DNA of 64,000 nucleotides from assembly GCF_964355755.1 (NCBI RefSeq), contig NW_027306097.1:16001-80000 (forward strand), read 5' to 3'. The position numbers were made by a program, and so were the translations under genes. Numbering within the stretch: position 1 is the first letter of the stretch; each line of letters begins with the position of its first letter. Under the pieces are notes generated by a model. It saw only the letters and a list, made by a program, of their open reading frames with translations, had not been told where the DNA came from and did not search any database. Of the stretch, positions 7,844 to 19,807 are shown one piece after another. The DNA is from Antedon mediterranea. Its lineage: Eukaryota; Echinodermata; Crinoidea; Comatulida; Antedonidae.

Positions 7844-9291
7844 CGTTTTTAAATACGATATTAAGCTATTTTGTGCTCTTTGATGTTTTTGTGTGAAAAG
7901 TGTTATCGAAATGCTCAAAATGGTCTAAAACGGTTTATAATGTGATTTTAAGCACTTTGATGTTTTTGTGTAATCAAGTTTCATCGAAATGCACAAATTG
8001 GTCTAAAACGTCTCCAAATGCGATTTGAAGCTATTCTAAGCACTTTGGTGTTTTGTGTGAAAAAGTTTTGTCGAAATGCTCAAAATGGTCTAAAACGTTT
8101 TTAAATACGATATTAAGCTATTTTGTGCTCTTTGATGTTTTTGTGTGAAAAGTGTTATCGAAATTCTCAAAATGGTCTAAAACGGTTTATAATGTGATTT
8201 TAAGCACTTTGATGTTTTTGTGTAACCAAGTTTTTTCGAAAATCTCAAAATGGTCTAAAACGTCTCCAAATACGATTTGAAGCTATTCTAAGCACTTTGG
8301 TGTTTTTATGTTAACAAGTTTTTTCGAAAATCACAAAATAGTCTAAAACGTCTCCAAATGCGATTTGAAGCTATTCTAAGCACTTTGGTGTTTTTATGTT
8401 AACAAGTTTTTTCAAAATCACAAAATGGTCTAAAACGTCTCCAAATGCGATTTGAAGCTATTCTAAACCCTTTGGTGTTTTTATGTTGATAAGTTTTTTC
8501 GAAAATCACAAAATGGTCTAAAACGTCTCCAAATGTGATTTGAAGCTATTCTAAGCACTTTGGTGTTTTTATGTTAACAAGTTTTTTCAAAAATCACAAA
8601 ATGGTCTAAAACGTCTCAAAATGCGATTTGAAGCTATTCTAAGCACTTTGGTGTTTTGTGTGAAAAAGTTTTATCTAAATGCTCAAAATGGTCTAAAACA
8701 TTTTTAAATACGATATTAAGCTATTTTGTGCTCTTTGATGTTTTTGTGTGAAAATTGTTATCGAAATGCTCAAAATGGTATAAAACGGTTTATAATGTGA
8801 TTCTAAGCACTTTGGTGTTTTTATGTTAACAATTTTTTTCGAAAATCACAAAATGGTCTAAAACGTTTCCAAATGCGATTTGAAGCTATTCTAAGCACTT
8901 TCGTGTTTTTATGTTAACAAGTTTTTTCGAAAATCACAAAATGGTCTAAAACGTCTCCAAATGTGATTTGAAGCTATTCTAAGCACTTTGGTCTTTTTAT
9001 GTTAAAAAGTTTTTTCGAAAATCACAAAATGGTCTAAAACGTCTCCAAATGCGATTTGAAGCTATTCTAAGCCCTTTGGTATTTTGTGTGAAAAAGTTTT
9101 GTCGAAATGCTCAAAATGGTCTAAAACGATTTATAATGTGATTTTAAGCACTTTGATGTTTTTGTGTAACCAAGTTTCATCGAAATGCACAAAATGGTCT
9201 AAAACGTCTCCAAATGCGATTTGAAGCTATTCTAAGCACTTTGGTGTTTTGTGTGAAAAAGTTTTGTCTAAATGCTCAAAATGGTCTAAAA
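7844..9291 (+). repeat. 17-monomer higher-order repeat variant, 1,448 bp
   Basis: Order: B, C, D, B, C, A with TACG, A, A with AAACCC/GTTGATAAG, A with TGTG, D-prime, B-prime, C-prime, A, A with GGTCTTTTT, D-like with GCCCTTTGGTATTTTG, C-double-prime, D. It is the standard 15-mer plus two A monomers. Its start matches copy 3 (offset 5,296) through AAAATAGTC near 8337. After the two extra A monomers the match resumes at offset 5,471-5,474. Confidence 0.82.
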
Positions 9292-10487
9292 CGTTTTTAA
9301 ATACGATATTAAGCTATTTTGTGCTCTTTGATGTTTTTGTGTGAAAAGTGTTATCGAAATGCTCAAAATGGTCTAAAACGGTTTATAATGTGATTTTAAG
9401 CACGTTGATGTTTTTGTGTAATCAAGTTTCATCGAAATGCACAAATTGGTCTAAAACGTCTCCAAATGCGATTTGAAGCTATTCTAAGCACTTTGGTGTT
9501 TTGTGTGAAAAAGTTTTGTCGAAATGCTCAAAATGGTCTAAAACGTTTTTAAATACGATATTAAGCTATTTTGTGCTCTTTGATGTTTTTGTGTGAAAAG
9601 TGTTATCGAAATGTTCAAAATGGTCTAAAACGGTTTATAATGTGATTTTAAGCACTTTGATGTTTTTGTGTAACCAAGTTTTTTCGAAAATCTCAAAATG
9701 GTCTAAAACGTCTCCAAATACGATTTGAAGCTATTCTAAGCACTTTGGTGTTTTTATGTTAACAAGTTTTTTCAAAAATCACAAAATGGTCTAAAACGTC
9801 TCCAAATGCGATTTGAAGCTATTCTAAGCACTTTGGTGTTTTTATGTTAACAAGTTTTTTCAAAATCACAAAATGGTCTAAACCGTCTCCAAATGCGATT
9901 TGAAGCTATTCTAAGCACTTTGGTGTTTTGTGTGAAAAATTTTATCTAAATGCTCAAAATGGTCTAAAACATTTTTAAATACGATATTAAGCTATTTTGT
10001 GCTCTTTGATGTTTTTGTGTGAAAATTGTTATCGAAATGCTCAAAATGGTCTAAAACGGTTTATATTGTGATTCTAAGCACTTTGGTGTTTTTATGTTAA
10101 CAATCTTTTTCGAAAATCACAAAATGGTCTAAAACGTTTCCAAATGCGATTTGAAGCTATTCTAAGCACTTTCGTGTTTTTATGTTAACAAGTTTTTTCG
10201 AAAATCACAAAATGGTCTAAAACGTCTCCAAATGTGATTTGAAGCTATTCTAAGCACTTTGGTGTTTTTATGTTAACAAGTTTTTTCAAAAATCACAAAA
10301 TGGTCTAAAACGTCTCCAAATGCGATTTGAAGCTATTCTAAACCCTTTGGTGTTTTTATGTTGATAAGTTTTTTCGAAAATCACAAAATGGTCTAAAACG
10401 TCTCCAAATGCGATTTGAAGCTATTCTAAGCACTTTGGTGTTTTGTGTGAAAAAGTTTTGTCTAAATGCTCAAAAAATGGTCTAAAA
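9292..10487 (+). repeat. 14-monomer higher-order repeat variant, about 1.2 kb
   Basis: Order: B, C with CACGTTGATG, D, B, C, A with TACG (9706), A, D-prime with AAACCG (9884), B-prime, C-prime with TTTATATTGTG, A with CGTTTCC, A with TGTG, A with AAACCC, D ending TCAAAAAATGG. From 9706 it matches 500-1281 at an offset of 9,206 bp, including the shortened GTGAAAAATTTTATC at 9934. It has one A monomer fewer than HOR copy 1. Confidence 0.82.
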
Positions 10488-13400
10488 CGTTTTTAAATAC
10501 GATATTAAGCTATTTTGTGCTCTTTGATGTTTTTGTGTGAAAAGTGTTATCGAAATGCTCAAAATGGTCTAAAACGGTTTATAATGTGATTTTAAGCACG
10601 TTGATGTTTTTGTGTAATCAAGTTTCATCGAAATGCACAAATTGGTCTAAAACGTCTCCAAATGCGATTTGAAGCTATTCTAAGCACTTTGGTGTTTTGT
10701 GTGAAAAAGTTTTGTCGAAATGCTCAAAATGGTCTAAAACGTTTTTAAATACGATATTAAGCTATTTTGTGCTCTTTGATGTTTTTGTGTGAAAAGTGTT
10801 ATCGAAATGTTCAAAATGGTCTAAAACGGTTTATAATGTGATTTTAAGCACTTTGATGTTTTTGTGTAACCAAGTTTTTTCTAAAATCTCAAAATGGTCT
10901 AAAACGTCTCCAAATACGATTTGAAGCTATTCTAAGCACTTTGGTGTTTTTATGTTAACAAGTTCTTTCGAAAATCACAAAATGGTCTAAAACGTCTCCA
11001 AATGCGATTTGAAGCTATTCTAAGCACTTTGGTGTTTTTATGTTAACAAGTTTTTTCAAAATCACAAAATGGTCTAAACCGTCTCCAAATGCGATTTGAA
11101 GCTATTCTAAGCACTTTGGTGTTTTGTGTGAAAAAGTTTTATCTAAATGCTCAAAATGGTCTAAAACATTTTTAAATACGATATTAAGCTATTTTGTGCT
11201 CTTTGATGTTTTTGTGTGAAAATTGTTATCGAAATGCTCAAAATGGTCTAAAACGGTTTATATTGTGATTCTAAGCACTTTGGTGTTTTTATGTTAACAA
11301 TCTTTTTCGAAAATCACAAAATGGTCTAAAACGTTTCCAAATGCGATTTGAAGCTATTCTAACCACTTTCGTGTTTTTATGTTAACAAGTTTTTTCGAAA
11401 ATCACAAAATGGTCTAAAACGTCTCCAAATGTGATTTGAAGCTATTCTAAGCACTTTGGTGTTTTTATGTTAACAAGTTTTTTCAAAAATCACAAAATGG
11501 TCTAAAACGTCTCCAAATGCGATTTGAAGCTATTCTAAGCACTTTGGTGTTTTTATGTTAACAGGTTTTTTCGAAGAACACAAAATGTTCTAAAACATCT
11601 CCAAATGCGATTTGAAGCTATTCTAAGCACTTTGGTGTTTTTATGTTAACAGTTTTTTTCGAAAATCACAAAATGGTCTAAAACGTCTCCAAATACGATT
11701 TGAAGCTATTCTAAGCACTTTCATGTTTTTATGTTAACAAGTTTTTTCGAAAATCACAAAATGGTCTAAAACGTTTCCAAATGCGATTTGAAGCTATTCT
11801 AAGCACTTTCGTGTTTTTATGTTAACAAGTTTTTTCGAAAATCACAAAATGGTCTAAAACGTCTCCAAATGCGATTTGAAGCTATTCTAAACCCTTTGGT
11901 GTTTTTATGTTGATAAGTTTTTTCGAAAATCACAAATTGGTCTAAAACGTCTCCAAATGCGATTTGAAGCTATTCTAAACACTTTGGTGTTTTTATGTTA
12001 ACAATTTTTTTCGAAAATCACAAAATGGTCTAAAACGTTTCCAAATGCGATTTGAAGCTATTCTAAGCACTTTCGTGTTTTTATGTTAACAAGTTTTTTC
12101 GAAAATCACTAAATGGTCTAAAACGTTTCCAAATGCGATTTGAAGCTATTCTAAGCACTTTCGTGTTTTTATGTTAACAAGTTTTTTCGAAAATCACAAA
12201 ATGGTCTAAAACGTCTCCAAATGTGATTTGAAGCTATTCTAAGCACTTTGGTGTTTTTATGTTAACAAGTTTTTTCAAAAATCACAAAATGGTCTAAAAC
12301 GTCTCCAAATGCGATTTGAAGCTATTCTAAGCACTTTGGTGTTTTGTGTGAAAAAGTTTTATCTAAATGCTCAAAATGGTCTAAAACATTTTTAAATACG
12401 ATATTAAGCTATTTTGTGCTCTTTGATGTTTTTGTGTGAAAATTGTTATCGAAATGCTCAAAATGGTCTAAAACGGTTTATAATGTGATTCTAAGCACTT
12501 ATGGTCTAAAACGTCTCCAAATGTGATTTGAAGCTATTCTAAGCACTTTGGTGTTTTTATGTTAAAAAGTTTTTTCGAAAATCACAAAATGGTCTAAAAC
12601 GTCTCCAAATGCGATTTGAAGCTATTCTAAGCACTTTGGTATTTTGTGTGAAAAAGTTTTGTCGAAATGCTCAAAATGGTCTAAAACGATTTATAATGTG
12701 ATTTTAAGCACTTTGATGTTTTTGTGTAACCAAGTTTCATCGAAATGCACAAAATGGTCTAAAACGTCTCCAAATGCGATTTGAAGCTATTCTAAGCACT
12801 TTGGTGTTTTGTGTGAAAAAGTTTTGTCTAAAGGCTCAAAATGGTCTAAAACGTTTTTAAATACGATATTAAGCTATTTTGTGCTCTTTGATGTTTTTGT
12901 GTGAAAAGTGTTACCGAAATGCTCAAAATGGTCTAAAACGGTTTATAATGTGATTTTAAGCACTTTGATGTTTTTGTGTAACCAAGTTTTTTCGAAAATC
13001 TCAAAATGGTCTAAAACGTCTCCAAATACGATTTGAAGCTATTCTAAGCACTTTGGTGTTTTTATGTTAACAAGTTTTTTCGAAAATCACAAAATGGTCT
13101 AAAACGTCTCCAAATGCGATTTGAAGCTATTCTAAGCACTTTGGTGTTTTTATGTTAACAAGTTTTTTCAAAATCACAAAATGGTCTAAAACGTCTCCAA
13201 ATGCGATTTGAAGCTATTCTAAACCCTTTGGTGTTTTTATGTTGATAAGTTTTTTCGAAAATCACAAATTGGTCTAAAACGTCTCCAAATGCGATTTGAA
13301 GCTATTCTAAACACTTTGGTGTTTTTATGTTAACAATTTTTTTTCGAAAATCACAAAATGGTCTAAAACGTTTCCAAATGCGATTTGAAGCTATTCTAAG

Positions 13401-14990
13401 CACTTTCGTGTTTTTATGTTAACAAGTTTTTTCGAAAATCACAAAATGGTCTAAAACGTTTCCAAATGCGATTTGAAGCTATTCTAAGCACTTTCGTGTT
13501 TTTATGTTAACAAGTTTTTTCGAAAATCACAAAATGGTCTAAAACGTTTCCAAATGCGATTTGAAGCTATTCTAAGCACTTTCGTGTTTTTATGTTAACA
13601 AGTTTTTTCGAAAATCACAAAATGGTCTAAAACGTCTCCAAATGTGATTTGAAGCTATTCTAAGCACTTTGGTGTTTTTATGTTAACAAGTTTTTTCAAA
13701 AATCACAAAATGGTCTAAAACGTCTCCAAATGCGATTTGAAGCTATTCTAAGCACTTTGGTGTTTTGTGTGAAAAAGTTTTATCTAAATGCTCAAAATGG
13801 TCTAAAACATTTTTAAATACGATATTAAGCTATTTTGTGCTCTTTGATGTTTTTGTGTGAAAATTGTTATCGAAATGCTCAAAATGGTCTAAAACGGTTT
13901 ATAATGTGATTCTAAGCACTTTGGTGTTTTTATGTTAACAATTTTTTTCGAAAATCACAAAATGGTCTAAAACGTTTCCAAATGCGATTTGAAGCTATTC
14001 TAAGAACTTCGTGTTTTTATGTTAACAAGTTTTATCGAAAATCACAAAATGGTCTAAAATGTCTCCAAATGTGATTTGAAGCTATTCTAAGCACTTTGGT
14101 GTTTTTATGTTAAAAAGTTTTTTCGAAAATCACAAAATGGTCTAAAACGTCTCCAAATGCGATTTGAAGCTATTCTAAGCACTTTGGTATTTTGTGTGAA
14201 AAAGTTTTGTCGAAATGCTCAAAATGGTCTAAAACGATTTATAATGTGATTTTAAGCACTTTGATGTTTTTGTGTAACCAAGTTTCATCGAAATGCACAA
14301 AATGGTCTAAAACGTCTCCAAATGCGATTTGAAGCTATTCTAAGCACTTTGGTGTTTTGTGTGAAAAAGTTTTGTCTAAATGCTCAAAATGGTCTAAAAC
14401 GTTTTTAAATACGATATTAAGCTATTTTGTGCTCTTTGATGTTTTTGTGTGAAAAGTGTTATCGAAATGCTCAAAATGGTCTAAAACGTTTTATAATGTG
14501 ATTTTAAGCACTTTGATGTTTTTGTGTAATCAAGTTTCATCGAAATGCACAAATTGGTCTAAAACGTCTCCAAATGCGATTTGAAGCTATTCTAAGCACT
14601 TTGGTGTTTTGTGTGAAAAAGTTTTGTCGAAATGCTCAAAATGGTCTAAAACGTTTTTAAATACGATATTAAGCTATTTTGTGCTCTTTGATGTTTTTGT
14701 GTGAAAAGTGTTATCGAAATGCTCAAAATGGTCTAAAACGGTTTATAATGTGATTTTAAGCACTTTGATGTTTTTGTGTAACCAAGTTTTTTCGAAAATC
14801 TCAAAATGGTCTAAAACGTCTCCAAATACGATTTGAAGCTATTCTAAGCACTTTGGTGTTTTTATGTTAACAAGTTTGTTCAAAATCACAAAATGGTCTA
14901 AAACGTCTCCAAATGTGATTTGAAGCTATTCTAAGCACTTTGGTGTTTTTATGTTAACAAGTTTTTTCAAAATCACAAAATGGTCTAAAC
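9884..14990 (+). repeat. 5.1 kb tandem duplication, copy X1
   Basis: X1 runs from the D-prime with AAACCG at 9884 to the equivalent monomer at 14991, a period of 5,107 bp. It contains the end of one HOR, a HOR at 10488, a pair of A monomers with ACAGGTTTTTTCGAAGAAC and ACAGTTTTTTTCG (11.56-11.68 kb), and the whole of Y2 from 11684. X1 is the longer copy; X2 has lost 427 bp and 127 bp relative to it. This is the largest adjacent duplication in the window. Confidence 0.85.
11684..14970 (+). repeat. Block Y, copy Y2
   Basis: The marker order is the same as Y1 at a fixed offset of 7,447 bp from CTTTCATG through ATCACTAAATGG (12104), the truncated C-prime at 12474-12511 and TAAAGGCTC (12829). The offset then rises to 7,535 after one additional CGTTTCC/CTTTCGTG monomer near 13.5 kb, and to about 7,700 after the GGTATTTTG/CGATTTA pair missing from Y1. 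Both copies share the odd ACTTCGTG (two T lost) near 6475 and 13988, and CAAGTTTGTTCAAAATC near 7171 and 14871. Confidence 0.85.
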
Positions 14991-15933
14991 CGTCTCCAAA
15001 TGCGATTTGAAGCTATTCTAAGCACTTTGGTGTTTTGTGTGAAAAATTTTATCTAAATGCTCAAAATGGTCTAAAACATTTTTAAATACGATATTAAGCT
15101 ATTTTGTGCTCTTTGATGTTTTTGTGTGAAAATTGTTATCGAAATGCTCAAAATGGTCTAAAACGGTTTATATTGTGATTCTAAGCACTTTGGTGTTTTT
15201 ATGTTAACAATCTTTTTCGAAAATCACAAAATGGTCTAAAACGTTTCCAAATGCGATTTGAAGCTATTCTAAGCACTTTCGTGTTTTTATGTTAACAAGT
15301 TTTTTCGAAAATCACAAAATGGTCTAAAACGTCTCCAAATGTGATTTGAAGCTATTCTAAGCACTTTGGTGTTTTTATGTTAACAAGTTTTTTCAAAAAT
15401 CACAAAATGGTCTAAAACGTCTCCAAATGCGATTTGAAGCTATTCTAAACCCTTTGGTGTTTTTATGTTGATAAGTTTTTTCGAAAATCACAAAATGGTC
15501 TAAAACGTCTCCAAATGCGATTTGAAGCTATTCTAAGCACTTTGGTGTTTTGTGTGAAAAAGTTTTGTCTAAATGCTCAAAAAATGGTCTAAAACGTTTT
15601 TAAATACGATATTAAGCTATTTTGTGCTCTTTGATGTTTTTGTGTGAAAAGTGTTATCGAAATGCTCAAAATGGTCTAAAACGGTTTATAATGTGATTTT
15701 AAGCACGTTGATGTTTTTGTGTAATCAAGTTTCATCGAAATGCACAAATTGGTCTAAAACGTCTCCAAATGCGATTTGAAGCTATTCTAAGCACTTTGGT
15801 GTTTTGTGTGAAAAAGTTTTGTCGAAATGCTCAAAATGGTCTAAAACGTTTTTAAATACGATATTAAGCTATTTTGTGCTCTTTGATGTTTTTGTGTGAA
15901 AAGTGTTATCGAAATGTTCAAAATGGTCTAAAA

Positions 15934-16011
15934 CGGTTTATAATGTGATTTTAAGCACTTTGGTGTTTTTATGTTAACAATCTTTTTCGAAAATCACAAA
16001 ATGGTCTAAAA
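15934..16011 (+). repeat. Hybrid C/C-prime monomer at a 427 bp deletion joint
   Basis: The left half reads TAATGTGATTTTAAGCACTT as in ordinary C. The right half reads TTAACAATCTTTTTCG as in C-prime. Ordinary C never has that tail in neighbouring units. X1 has both parents at 10853 and 11265, so the hybrid marks where the sequence between them was lost in X2. The length is still 78 bp, as expected from homologous rather than random joining. Confidence 0.85.
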
Positions 16012-16363
16012 CGTTTCCAAATGCGATTTGAAGCTATTCTAACCACTTTCGTGTTTTTATGTTAACAAGTTTTTTCGAAAATCACAAAATGGTCTAAAAC
16101 GTCTCCAAATGTGATTTGAAGCTATTCTAAGCACTTTGGTGTTTTTATGTTAACAAGTTTTTTCAAAAATCACAAAATGGTCTAAAACGTCTCCAAATGC
16201 GATTTGAAGCTATTCTAAGCACTTTGGTGTTTTTATGTTAACAGGTTTTTTCGAAGAACACAAAATGTTCTAAAACATCTCCAAATGCGATTTGAAGCTA
16301 TTCTAAGCACTTTGGTGTTTTTATGTTAACAGTTTTTTTCGAAAATCACAAAATGGTCTAAAA

Positions 16364-18600
16364 CGTCTCCAAATACGATTTGAAGCTATTCTAAGCACTT
16401 TCATGTTTTTATGTTAACAAGTTTTTTCGAAAATCACAAAATGGTCTAAAACGTTTCCAAATGCGATTTGAAGCTATTCTAAGCACTTTCGTGTTTTTAT
16501 GTTAACAAGTTTTTTCGAAAATCACAAAATGGTCTAAAACGTCTCCAAATGCGATTTGAAGCTATTCTAAACCCTTTGGTGTTTTTATGTTGATAAGTTT
16601 TTTCGAAAATCACAAATTGGTCTAAAACGTCTCCAAATGCGATTTGAAGCTATTCTAAACACTTTGGTGTTTTTATGTTAACAATTTTTTTCGAAAATCA
16701 CAAAATGGTCTAAAACGTTTCCAAATGCGATTTGAAGCTATTCTAAGCACTTTCGTGTTTTTATGTTAACAAGTTTTTTCGAAAATCACTAAATGGTCTA
16801 AAACGTTTCCAAATGCGATTTGAAGCTATTCTAAGCACTTTCGTGTTTTTATGTTAACAAGTTTTTTCGAAAATCACAAAATGGTCTAAAACGTCTCCAA
16901 ATGTGATTTGAAGCTATTCTAAGCACTTTGGTGTTTTTATGTTAACAAGTTTTTTCAAAAATCACAAAATGGTCTAAAACGTCTCCAAATGCGATTTGAA
17001 GCTATTCTAAACCCTTTGGTGTTTTGTGTGAAAAAGTTTTATCTAAATGCTCAAAATGGTCTAAAACATTTTTAAATACGATATTAAGCTATTTTGTGCT
17101 CTTTGATGTTTTTGTGTGAAAATTGTTATCGAAATGCTCAAAATGGTCTAAAACGGTTTATAATGTGATTCTAAGCACTTATGGTCTAAAACGTCTCCAA
17201 ATGTGATTTGAAGCTATTCTAAGCACTTTGGTGTTTTTATGTTAAAAAGTTTTTTCGAAAATCACAAAATGGTCTAAAACGTCTCCAAATGCGATTTGAA
17301 GCTATTCTAAGCACTTTGGTATTTTGTGTGAAAAAGTTTTGTCGAAATGCTCAAAATGGTCTAAAACGATTTATAATGTGATTTTAAGCACTTTGATGTT
17401 TTTGTGTAACCAAGTTTCATCGAAATGCACAAAATGGTCTAAAACGTCTCCAAATGCGATTTGAAGCTATTCTAAGCACTTTGGTGTTTTGTGTGAAAAA
17501 GTTTTGTCTAAAGGCTCAAAATGGTCTAAAACGTTTTTAAATACGATATTAAGCTATTTTGTGCTCTTTGATGTTTTTGTGTGAAAAGTGTTACCGAAAT
17601 GCTCAAAATGGTCTAAAACGGTTTATAATGTTATTTTAAGCACTTTGATGTTTTTGTGTAACCAAGTTTTTTCGAAAATCTCAAAATGGTCTAAAACGTC
17701 TCCAAATACGATTTGAAGCTATTCTAAGCACTTTGGTGTTTTTATGTTAACAAGTTTTTTCGAAAATCACAAAATGGTCTAAAACGTCTCCAAATGCGAT
17801 TTGAAGCTATTCTAAGCACTTTGGTGTTTTTATGTTAACAAGTTTTTTCAAAATCACAAAATGGTCTAAAACGTCTCCAAATGCGATTTGAAGCTATTCT
17901 AAACCCTTTGGTGTTTTTATGTTGATAAGTTTTTTCGAAAATCACAAATTGGTCTAAAACGTCTCCAAATGCGATTTGAAGCTATTCTAAACACTTTGGT
18001 GTTTTTATGTTAACAATTTTTTTTCGAAAATCACAAAATGGTCTAAAACGTTTCCAAATGCGATTTGAAGCTATTCTAAGCACTTTCGTGTTTTTATGTT
18101 AACAAGTTTTTTCGAAAATCACAAAATGGTCTAAAACGTTTCCAAATGCGATTTGAAGCTATTCTAAGCACTTTCGTGTTTTTATGTTAACAAGTTTTTT
18201 CGAAAATCACAAAATGGTCTAAAACGTTTCCAAATGCGATTTGAAGCTATTCTAAGCACTTTCGTGTTTTTATGTTAACAAGTTTTTTCGAAAATCACAA
18301 AATGGTCTAAAACGTCTCCAAATGTGATTTGAAGCTATTCTAAGCACTTTGGTGTTTTTATGTTAACAAGTTTTTTCAAAAATCACAAAATGGTCTAAAA
18401 CGTCTCCAAATGCGATTTGAAGCTATTCTAAGCACTTTGGTGTTTTGTGTGAAAAAGTTTTATCTAAATGCTCAAAATGGTCTAAAACATTTTTAAATAC
18501 GATATTAAGCTATTTTGTGCTCTTTGATGTTTTTGTGTGAAAATTGTTATCGAAATGCTCAAAATGGTCTAAAACGGTTTATAATGTGATTCTAAGCACT
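16364..18600 (+). repeat. Block Y, copy Y3
   Basis: This is the Y block inside X2. It carries CTTTCATG, ATCACTAAATGG near 16784, the truncated C-prime at 17154-17191, TAAAGGCTC near 17509, GTTACCG near 17593 and the eight-T tract near 18015, all 4,680 bp from Y2. At 18600 it jumps straight from a second truncated C-prime into AATGTCTCC, so the C-prime tail and the following CGTTTCC monomer present in Y2 are absent. Confidence 0.83.
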
Positions 18601-19457
18601 TATGGTCTAAAATGTCTCCAAATGTGATTTGAAGCTATTCTAAGCACTTTGGTGTTTTTATGTTAAAAAGTTTTTTCGAAAATCACAAAATGGTCTAAAA
18701 CGTCTCCAAATGCGATTTGAAGCTATTCTAAGCACTTTGGTATTTTGTGTGAAAAAGTTTTGTCGAAATGCTCAAAATGGTCTAAAACGATTTATAATGT
18801 GATTTTAAGCACTTTGATGTTTTTGTGTAACCAAGTTTCATCGAAATGCACAAAATGGTCTAAAACGTCTCCAAATGCGATTTGAAGCTATTCTAAGCAC
18901 TTTGGTGTTTTGTGTGAAAAAGTTTTGTCTAAATGCTCAAAATGGTCTAAAACGTTTTTAAATACGATATTAAGCTATTTTGTGCTCTTTGATGTTTTTG
19001 TGTGAAAAGTGTTATCGAAATGCTCAAAATGGTCTAAAACGGTTTATAATGTGATTTTAAGCACTTTGATGTTTTTGTGTAATCAAGTTTCATCGAAATG
19101 CACAAATTGGTCTAAAACGTCTCCAAATGCGATTTGAAGCTATTCTAAGCACTTTGGTGTTTTGTGTGAAAAAGTTTTGTCGAAATGCTCAAAATGGTTT
19201 AAAACGTTTTTAAATACGATATTAAGCTATTTTGTGCTCTTTGATGTTTTTGTGTGAAAAGTGTTATCGAAATGTTCAAAATGGTCTAAAACGGTTTATA
19301 ATGTGATTTTAAGCACTTTGATGTTTTTGTGTAACCAAGTTTTTTCGAAAATCTCAAAATGGTCTAAAACGTCTCCAAATACGATTTGAAGCTATTCTAA
19401 GCACTTTGGTGTTTTTATGTTAACAAGTTTTTTCGAAAATCACAAAATGGTCTAAAA

Positions 19458-19553
19458 CGTCTCCAAATGCGATTTGAAGCTATTCTTAGCACTTTGGTGT
19501 TTTTGATGTTTTTGTGTGAAAATTGTTATCGAAATGCTCAAAATGGTCTAAAA
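19458..19553 (+). repeat. 96 bp A/B-prime fusion monomer, the longest in the window
   Basis: It starts as class A with the private TATTCTTAGCACTTTGGTG, then repeats the T-run region and continues as B-prime with GATGTTTTTGTGTGAAAATT. The result is 96 bp instead of 87-88. The joint lies at about 19500, where GTGTTTTT from A abuts GATGTTTTTGTG from B-prime. Unlike most joints here it is out of register, so it may come from end joining at short homology (TGTTTTT). It ends the X2 copy. Confidence 0.85.
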
Positions 19554-19807
19554 CGGTTTATATTGTGATTCTAAGCACTTTGGTGTTTTTATGTTAACAA
19601 TCTTTTTCGAAAATCACAAAATGGTCTAAAACGTTTCCAAATGCGATTTGAAGCTATTCTAAGCACTTTCGTGTTTTTATGTTAACAAGTTTTTTCGAAA
19701 ATCACAAAATGGTCTAAAACGTCTCCAAATGTGATTTGAAGCTATTCTAAGCACTTTGGTGTTTTTATGTTAACAAGTTTTTTCAAAAATCACAAAATGG
19801 TCTAAAA
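19554..19807 (+). repeat. C-prime and A monomers linking X2 to block Z0
   Basis: C-prime with TTTATATTGTG and ACAATCTTTTTCG, then A with CGTTTCC/CTTTCGTG and A with TGTG and TTCAAAAATC. The stretch resembles 11.26-11.52 kb at an offset of 8,300 bp but has AAGCAC where that copy has AACCAC. Confidence 0.75.

Larger units (their letters stand above)
14991..19457 (+). repeat. 5.1 kb tandem duplication, copy X2 (with two internal losses)
   Basis: Offset 5,107 bp from X1 up to 15960. The offset drops to 4,680 bp at the hybrid C monomer 15934-16011, meaning 427 bp is missing. It drops again to 4,553 bp at the truncated C-prime near 18604, meaning a further 127 bp is missing. Y3 starts inside it at 16364. 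Differences from X1 outside these losses are rare, for example AAACCC for AGCAC near 17012, so the duplication is recent on the array's own time scale. It ends at the A/B-prime fusion at 19458. Confidence 0.83.
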
